DNA of 64,000 bases from CALFML01 sp044222245 (GTDB lineage Bacteria; Myxococcota_A; Polyangia; Palsa-1104; JAEUJZ01), in the NCBI GenBank assembly GCA_044222245.1, contig JBGANQ010000003.1, forward strand, positions 62,001-126,000. The letters are read 5' to 3'. A program made the position numbers and the translations under genes. Under the pieces are notes generated by a model. That model was not told the origin of the DNA. It did no database searches and was given only the letters and a program-made list of their open reading frames with translations. The first letter of the stretch is position 1. The number at the start of each line of letters is the position of its first letter. Shown here in pieces: positions 60,518 to 64,000 of the stretch.

Positions 60518-61206
60518 GGCTGGGCAGTGTCGCGCACGGTCTTGCCGAACAGCGCGAGCGTGCGCCGCCAGGCGTCGTTGGCGGACTCTTTGTGGTAGGC
60601 CTCGGGGCGGGTGTCATTGAAGAAGGCGTGCCCGGCCCCCGGATAGACGACGACCTCGGTGGCGATGCCGTGCTCGCGCTGCTGGGCGGCGAACGCCTGG
60701 GCAGCGGGCACCGAGAAGAAGGTCTCGTGCTCGCCAAACAGGATGAGGCCGGGCACCTTGATCTTGCCCAGATCGACCGCGCCCTTGGGCGGGAAGCCGT
60801 AGAAGGCGGCGTAGGCGTCGACGCCGGGCTGGCTGGCGGCGATGACGGTCAGCGCGCCGCCCATGCAGAAGCCGACCACGCCGACGCGGGTGCAGCCTTC
60901 GACCTCGCGCAGGTGGCGCACCGCGGCGGCGATCTCGCGGGCGGCGCGGCCCCAGTCCAGGCCCTGCATCAGGTGCTGCGCCTCTTCGGCCTCGGCCGTG
61001 CTCTTGCCGTGGTACAGGTCCGGGGCCAGCGCGACGTAGCCCTGCTCGGCGAAGCGACCGACCAGGTCCTTGATGTGCGGCACCAGGCCCCACCACTCCT
61101 GAAGGACGATGAGGCCCGGCCGCCCCGCCGCCGGCCGCATGAGGTAGCCGCTGGCAGCTCCGGTCTCGGGAGAAGCGGTGAACTGGACTGTGTGGGAAGT
61201 GGTCAT
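60514..61206 (-). CDS. Dienelactone hydrolase family protein
   Basis: 230 residues, alpha/beta hydrolase fold. The nucleophile elbow is G-F-C-M-G-G (Cys as in dienelactone hydrolase) and the catalytic His is in G-A-G-H-A-F. The acidic residue position reads G-E-H-E-T-F, with Glu where the classic enzyme has Asp. E-W-W-G-L is the oxyanion/arginine-region motif. The substrate may be an ester other than dienelactone. Confidence 0.85.
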   Translation of the reverse strand: MTTSHTVQFTASPETGAASGYLMRPAAGRPGLIVLQEWWGLVPHIKDLVGRFAEQGYVALAPDLYHGKSTAEAEEAQHLMQGLDWGRAAREIAAAVRHLREVEGCTRVGVVGFCMGGALTVIAASQPGVDAYAAFYGFPPKGAVDLGKIKVPGLILFGEHETFFSVPAAQAFAAQQREHGIATEVVVYPGAGHAFFNDTRPEAYHKESANDAWRRTLALFGKTVRDTAQP

Positions 61207-61257
61207 GAGAGCTCCTTGGGGGGCTATTTTATCCGATTCCCGGCCCGCGGCCGGCCC

Positions 61258-62766
61258 TTAAGTGCCCGCGGCCGCAGCCGGAAATGCGCGCGCCAGCGCC
61301 CCGGCGAGCTGCGCCAGCTCACCTTCATCCAGCACCGCGCGGACATCACACAGGAGGCGGCCCGCCGCCACGCGCGCCACCACCGCCGGGTCGCCCTGGC
61401 GCAAGGCCGCCGCCAGCCGCCGCGCCAGCGCATCCTGGCCGCCGGCCGCGCTGGCCAGCGCCGCGCCGGCCGGCACCGCCAGGGCAAAGCTTGGCAGCTG
61501 CGCCAGCGGCAGCGAGCCGCCGCCCACCGCCGAGCGGGTCGCGACCACCTCCCCTTGCACGCCCGCCGCGGCGCACAGCGCTTGCAGCTTCTCGGCGCGC
61601 GCGCGCAGCTCGGCGGGTCCTACGGCCAGCAGGCGCTGGGTCGGGATCGCGTCGAGCTGCCCGTCGCGATAGAGCTCGAGCGTGGCCACGAGCGCCGCCA
61701 GCGTCAGCTTGTCGGGCCGCAGCGCCCGCATGAGCGGGTGCTTGTGCAGCCGCCCGATGGCCTCGCGCGAGCCAGCGAGGATGCCGGCCTGCGGACCGCC
61801 GAGCAGCTTATCGCACGAAAAGGCCACCACGTCGCAGCCCGCCGCCACCGCCTGCGGCACCGTCGGCTCGGCCGCCGCCGTCTCGGCCGCCGGCTCACCG
61901 TCCCAGTCCGTCGCCGTCAGCTCGCGCTCGGCCACCGTCGGCTCGACCAGCGCGCCCGAGCCGAGATCATACAGGCACAGCAGCCCCCGCTCGTGCGCCA
62001 GCTGCGCCAGCTGCGCCACCTTGACCTCGGCGACAAAGCCGACAAGCGCGAAGTTGCCGCGGTGGACCTTGAGCAGCGCCGCAGTCTGCGGCCCGACGGC
62101 CTGCTCATAGTCTCTTTGGTGGGTGCGGTTGGTCGTGCCGACCTCGCGCAAAAGCGCTCCCGAGGCGCGCATGACATCGGGAACGCGGAACGAGCCGCCG
62201 ATCTCGACCAGCTCGCCGCGCGAGACCACCACCTCGCGCCCCGCGCACAGGCCGGACAGCATCAGCAGCACTGCCGCCGCGTTGTTGTTGACCACCAGAT
62301 GCGCCGCCGCCCCGGTGAGCGGCGCCAGCAGGGCGTCCACCGCCTCCTGCCGGCTGCCGCGGCGCCCCGGGGCCAGCTGATATTCCAGGTTGCAGTAGCC
62401 GGCCGCGAGCTCTTGGACCCGCTGCAGCGCCGCCGGCGCCAGCGGCGCGCGACCGAGGTTGGTGTGCAGGACGACCCCGGTGGCGTTTATCACCCGCCGC
62501 AGCCCCGGCAAGAGCAGCGCCGCCACCCGCGCCTCAAGCCGCGCCGGCTCGACCCGCCAGCGCCCCTGCGCATCGAGCGGCCCGCTCTTGCCGGCGAGCA
62601 CCTGCTGCCGCAAAAGGGTCAGCTCGGCGCGCACCGCAGCCACCACCGCCCACCGCGGCCCGGCGGCGAGCAGCGCCGCCACCGCCGGCTCGCGCAGCAC
62701 CTTGTCGACCTGCGGCAGCCGCCGCAGCGCGTCTTGCCCCGGCGGCCGGTCATCGTCCGTCTTCAT
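61258..62766 (-). CDS. selA: L-seryl-tRNA(Sec) selenium transferase (selenocysteine synthase)
   Basis: 502 residues, PLP-dependent. I-N-A-T-G-V-V-L-H-T-N-L-G-R-A-P-L is the SelA signature, and the cofactor Lys is in F-S-C-D-K-L-L-G-G-P-Q-A-G. It converts Ser-tRNA(Sec) to Sec-tRNA(Sec) with selenophosphate. ATG 62766 is chosen; the frame extends 7 codons further. selB, selC and selD are not in the window. An Ala/Glu-rich insert of about 20 residues precedes the PLP lysine. Confidence 0.93.
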   Translation of the reverse strand: MKTDDDRPPGQDALRRLPQVDKVLREPAVAALLAAGPRWAVVAAVRAELTLLRQQVLAGKSGPLDAQGRWRVEPARLEARVAALLLPGLRRVINATGVVLHTNLGRAPLAPAALQRVQELAAGYCNLEYQLAPGRRGSRQEAVDALLAPLTGAAAHLVVNNNAAAVLLMLSGLCAGREVVVSRGELVEIGGSFRVPDVMRASGALLREVGTTNRTHQRDYEQAVGPQTAALLKVHRGNFALVGFVAEVKVAQLAQLAHERGLLCLYDLGSGALVEPTVAERELTATDWDGEPAAETAAAEPTVPQAVAAGCDVVAFSCDKLLGGPQAGILAGSREAIGRLHKHPLMRALRPDKLTLAALVATLELYRDGQLDAIPTQRLLAVGPAELRARAEKLQALCAAAGVQGEVVATRSAVGGGSLPLAQLPSFALAVPAGAALASAAGGQDALARRLAAALRQGDPAVVARVAAGRLLCDVRAVLDEGELAQLAGALARAFPAAAAGT

Positions 62767-62826
62767 GGGGCCGCAGTATACGCGCACCGCAGGCGGCCCG
62801 GGCTCGTTCCGCTCGCCCGATCGCTG

Positions 62827-63477
62827 CTAAAGCACAACCGCCAGCACCCCGCCCACGATCATCGCCACCGCCCACACCTGATCAAGGTTCAGCCAGCTGC
62901 GCCGCAGGATTGACAGCCCGAGCTTGTAGTAGACGGTGAGCGCCACCACCCCGGCCGCCAGCAGCATGGCCGCGGTGTGCACCGCCACCGCCGCCAGGTA
63001 GCTCGGCCAGCCCTGCGCCACCGTGCCGAGCGCGGCGCTGCAGGCCTCGCCATGGCACGGCGGCGCCGCCCCTTCGCTGAGCAGGAACACCGGCAGCAGC
63101 ATCAGTCCTGCGCCGTGCGCGGTGGCCATGAGGAACGACCACAGCGTCAGATCGGCAAAGCCGACCCGCATGCCCACCCAGCGCGGGTGGCGCGGCCGCA
63201 GCAGCTTGTACAGCCCGAAGCCGCCCAGGCACGCCGCCACCGCCCAGCGCAGCCCCGGGCCGGGCAGCACCTGGGTGCCGGCGAACAGCACCGCGACGAC
63301 CAGGCCGATCGACGCCGCGTGCCCGAGTCCGATCGGCGGCAGCGCCCGCAGCACCGCCCGTCCGCTGCGCTCCTGCAGGCCCAGCGCCACCGCGAACAGC
63401 CAGCCCATGCCGGGATTGGCCCCGTGGTAAAGGCCCAGTCCCGCAAGGGTCACCCAGCGCAGCACGCCGCCGCTCAT
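62827..63477 (-). CDS. Unidentified multi-pass membrane protein
   Basis: 216 residues with about six hydrophobic segments. Conserved-looking polar sites inside membrane regions are Y-H-G-A-N-P-G-M-G-W near the N-terminus, G-L-G-H-A-A-S-I and A-T-A-H-G-A-G-L-M-L-L-P; the repeated His residues suggest metal or proton handling. ATG 63477 overlaps the stop of the SBP56 gene (ATGA), so both are cotranscribed and perhaps work together. I do not recognise the family. Confidence 0.7.
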   Translation of the reverse strand: MSGGVLRWVTLAGLGLYHGANPGMGWLFAVALGLQERSGRAVLRALPPIGLGHAASIGLVVAVLFAGTQVLPGPGLRWAVAACLGGFGLYKLLRPRHPRWVGMRVGFADLTLWSFLMATAHGAGLMLLPVFLLSEGAAPPCHGEACSAALGTVAQGWPSYLAAVAVHTAAMLLAAGVVALTVYYKLGLSILRRSWLNLDQVWAVAMIVGGVLAVVL

Positions 63478-64000
63478 GGGAAGCAGAACGAGTCGGACGA
63501 GGCGTCGCCGCCGGCCAGCCGCACCTGGTGCGAGCGGCGCCCGCCGAAGTCGACAAAGAAGTCGGGGTCGAGCGTCATGCCACCGCCCGGCTGCACGTTG
63601 ACCTTGGCCATCCAGCCGGTGACCGGCGTCGGCGGCGGGTAGAACTGCTCGTCCCAGGCGGCGTACAGGGAGCTTGTAAAGTAGACGCGGCTGCCGTCGC
63701 GGCTGACCTCGACCATCTGCGGCGCGCCGGTGAGCGGGCCCGATCGGGGATGAGCGGCGCGGGCGACGATGCCGCCCAGGCGCACCGAGCCGGTGAGCTT
63801 GGGATTCTCCGGATCGCTCACATCGTACTGGCGCAGCTCGCCGGTGCCCCAGCACGACACGTACAGGAACTTATCATCGAGGGACAGGTTGATGTCGGTG
63901 CACAGCGGCGGCACCGCGCCAAAGCCCTTGAGCAGCGGCGGCAACAGCTCGGGGCTCGCCGGCTCGGCGGGGATGGTGATGACCTTGCGCACTGCCCACT
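63474..64000 (-). CDS. Selenium-binding protein SBP56 / methanethiol oxidase family, 5' end outside the window
   Basis: The last 175 or so residues of an SBP56-type protein; the coding frame runs off the right edge. Family blocks include I-P-A-E-P, T-D-I-N-L-S-L-D-D-K-F-L-Y-V-S-C-W-G-T-G-E-L-R-Q-Y-D-V-S-D-P, P-Q-M-V-E-V-S-R-D-G, S-L-Y-A-A-W-D-E-Q-F-Y-P and the C-terminal H-Q-V-R-L-A-G-G-D-A-S-S-D-S-F-C. Bacterial members (MtoX) are copper-dependent methanethiol oxidases. SelA nearby is suggestive, but SBP56 does not need selenocysteine. Confidence 0.9.
   Translation of the reverse strand, partial: WAVRKVITIPAEPASPELLPPLLKGFGAVPPLCTDINLSLDDKFLYVSCWGTGELRQYDVSDPENPKLTGSVRLGGIVARAAHPRSGPLTGAPQMVEVSRDGSRVYFTSSLYAAWDEQFYPPPTPVTGWMAKVNVQPGGGMTLDPDFFVDFGGRRSHQVRLAGGDASSDSFCFP

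Noticed and set aside
60592..62913. 773-codon plus-strand frame antisense to the hydrolase and selA
   Set aside because: Shadow frame; selA signature on the other strand is clear.
61258..64000. Selenocysteine insertion (in-frame TGA) in the SBP56 or neighbouring genes
   Set aside because: No interrupted frame with a conserved TGA position is visible; SBP56 ends normally.
1..64000. CRISPR array, tRNA or rRNA genes, insertion sequence transposases
   Set aside because: No regularly spaced repeats, no cloverleaf with a recognisable T-loop and no transposase motif found on reading the gaps; the element does not use a tRNA as its target.

Overview
The window is very GC-rich (roughly 70% or more by eye) and densely coded. 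It looks chromosomal and Myxococcota-like (deltaproteobacterial). The signs are many large lipoproteins with Cys-rich or Pro-Asp-Leu-rich linkers, PEGA-domain proteins, an AgmX/TonB-like protein, a caspase-like protease, ECF sigma/anti-sigma pairs and frequent 4-bp start/stop overlaps. This taxonomic placement is inference. I found no rRNA, tRNA or CRISPR array.

Layout. 1-9.4 kb: end of an MpaB-type oxygenase gene, a TolB-like lipoprotein with a CxxCH motif, a sugar-porter-like MFS transporter and a sphingosine-1-phosphate-lyase-like PLP enzyme diverging from a 17-bp tandem repeat, a PEGA protein, a small lipoprotein, a hotdog thioesterase and a NUDIX hydrolase. 9.5-20.2 kb: a large P-loop ATPase with a long disordered region and repeated short motifs, a second PEGA paralogue, lipoproteins, an ECF sigma/anti-sigma pair and an NrnA-type DHH phosphoesterase. 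20.4-23.6 kb: a compact FliO-FliP-FliQ-FliR-like set (type III export gate) with no other flagellar or injectisome gene in view, then an AgmX-like protein. 23.6-34.4 kb: a lipoprotein, a caspase fused to a C-terminal barrel-like region with its zinc-finger partner, two small-membrane-protein genes, a MacAB-like ABC exporter with two permeases, and another ECF sigma factor.

34.96-57.72 kb is the main discovery. A gene of the conserved membrane family called SpecificRecomb (Gcr) is split in two. Its 5' part stops at a 17-bp sequence (34964-34980). Its 3' part resumes in the same reading frame at an identical 17-bp direct repeat (57704-57720). Between them lie 22.7 kb that start with an intact tyrosine recombinase and otherwise hold only nucleotide biosynthesis genes. 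One operon runs leftward: pyrD-pyrF-pyrE-pyrB-pyrC-carA-carB-purE-purK. The other runs rightward: purC-purS-purQ-purL-purF-purM-purN-purH-purD. They diverge from an AT-richer, repeat-rich control region of about 0.55 kb. This has the form of an integrative element whose cargo is the whole de novo UMP pathway and all of the de novo IMP pathway except purB. Recombination between the repeats would restore the target gene exactly.

57.7-64 kb: the 3' half of the split gene, a methylthioribose-kinase-like kinase, a dienelactone hydrolase, selA, an unidentified membrane protein and the end of an SBP56-type selenium-binding protein (methanethiol oxidase family) that runs off the window.
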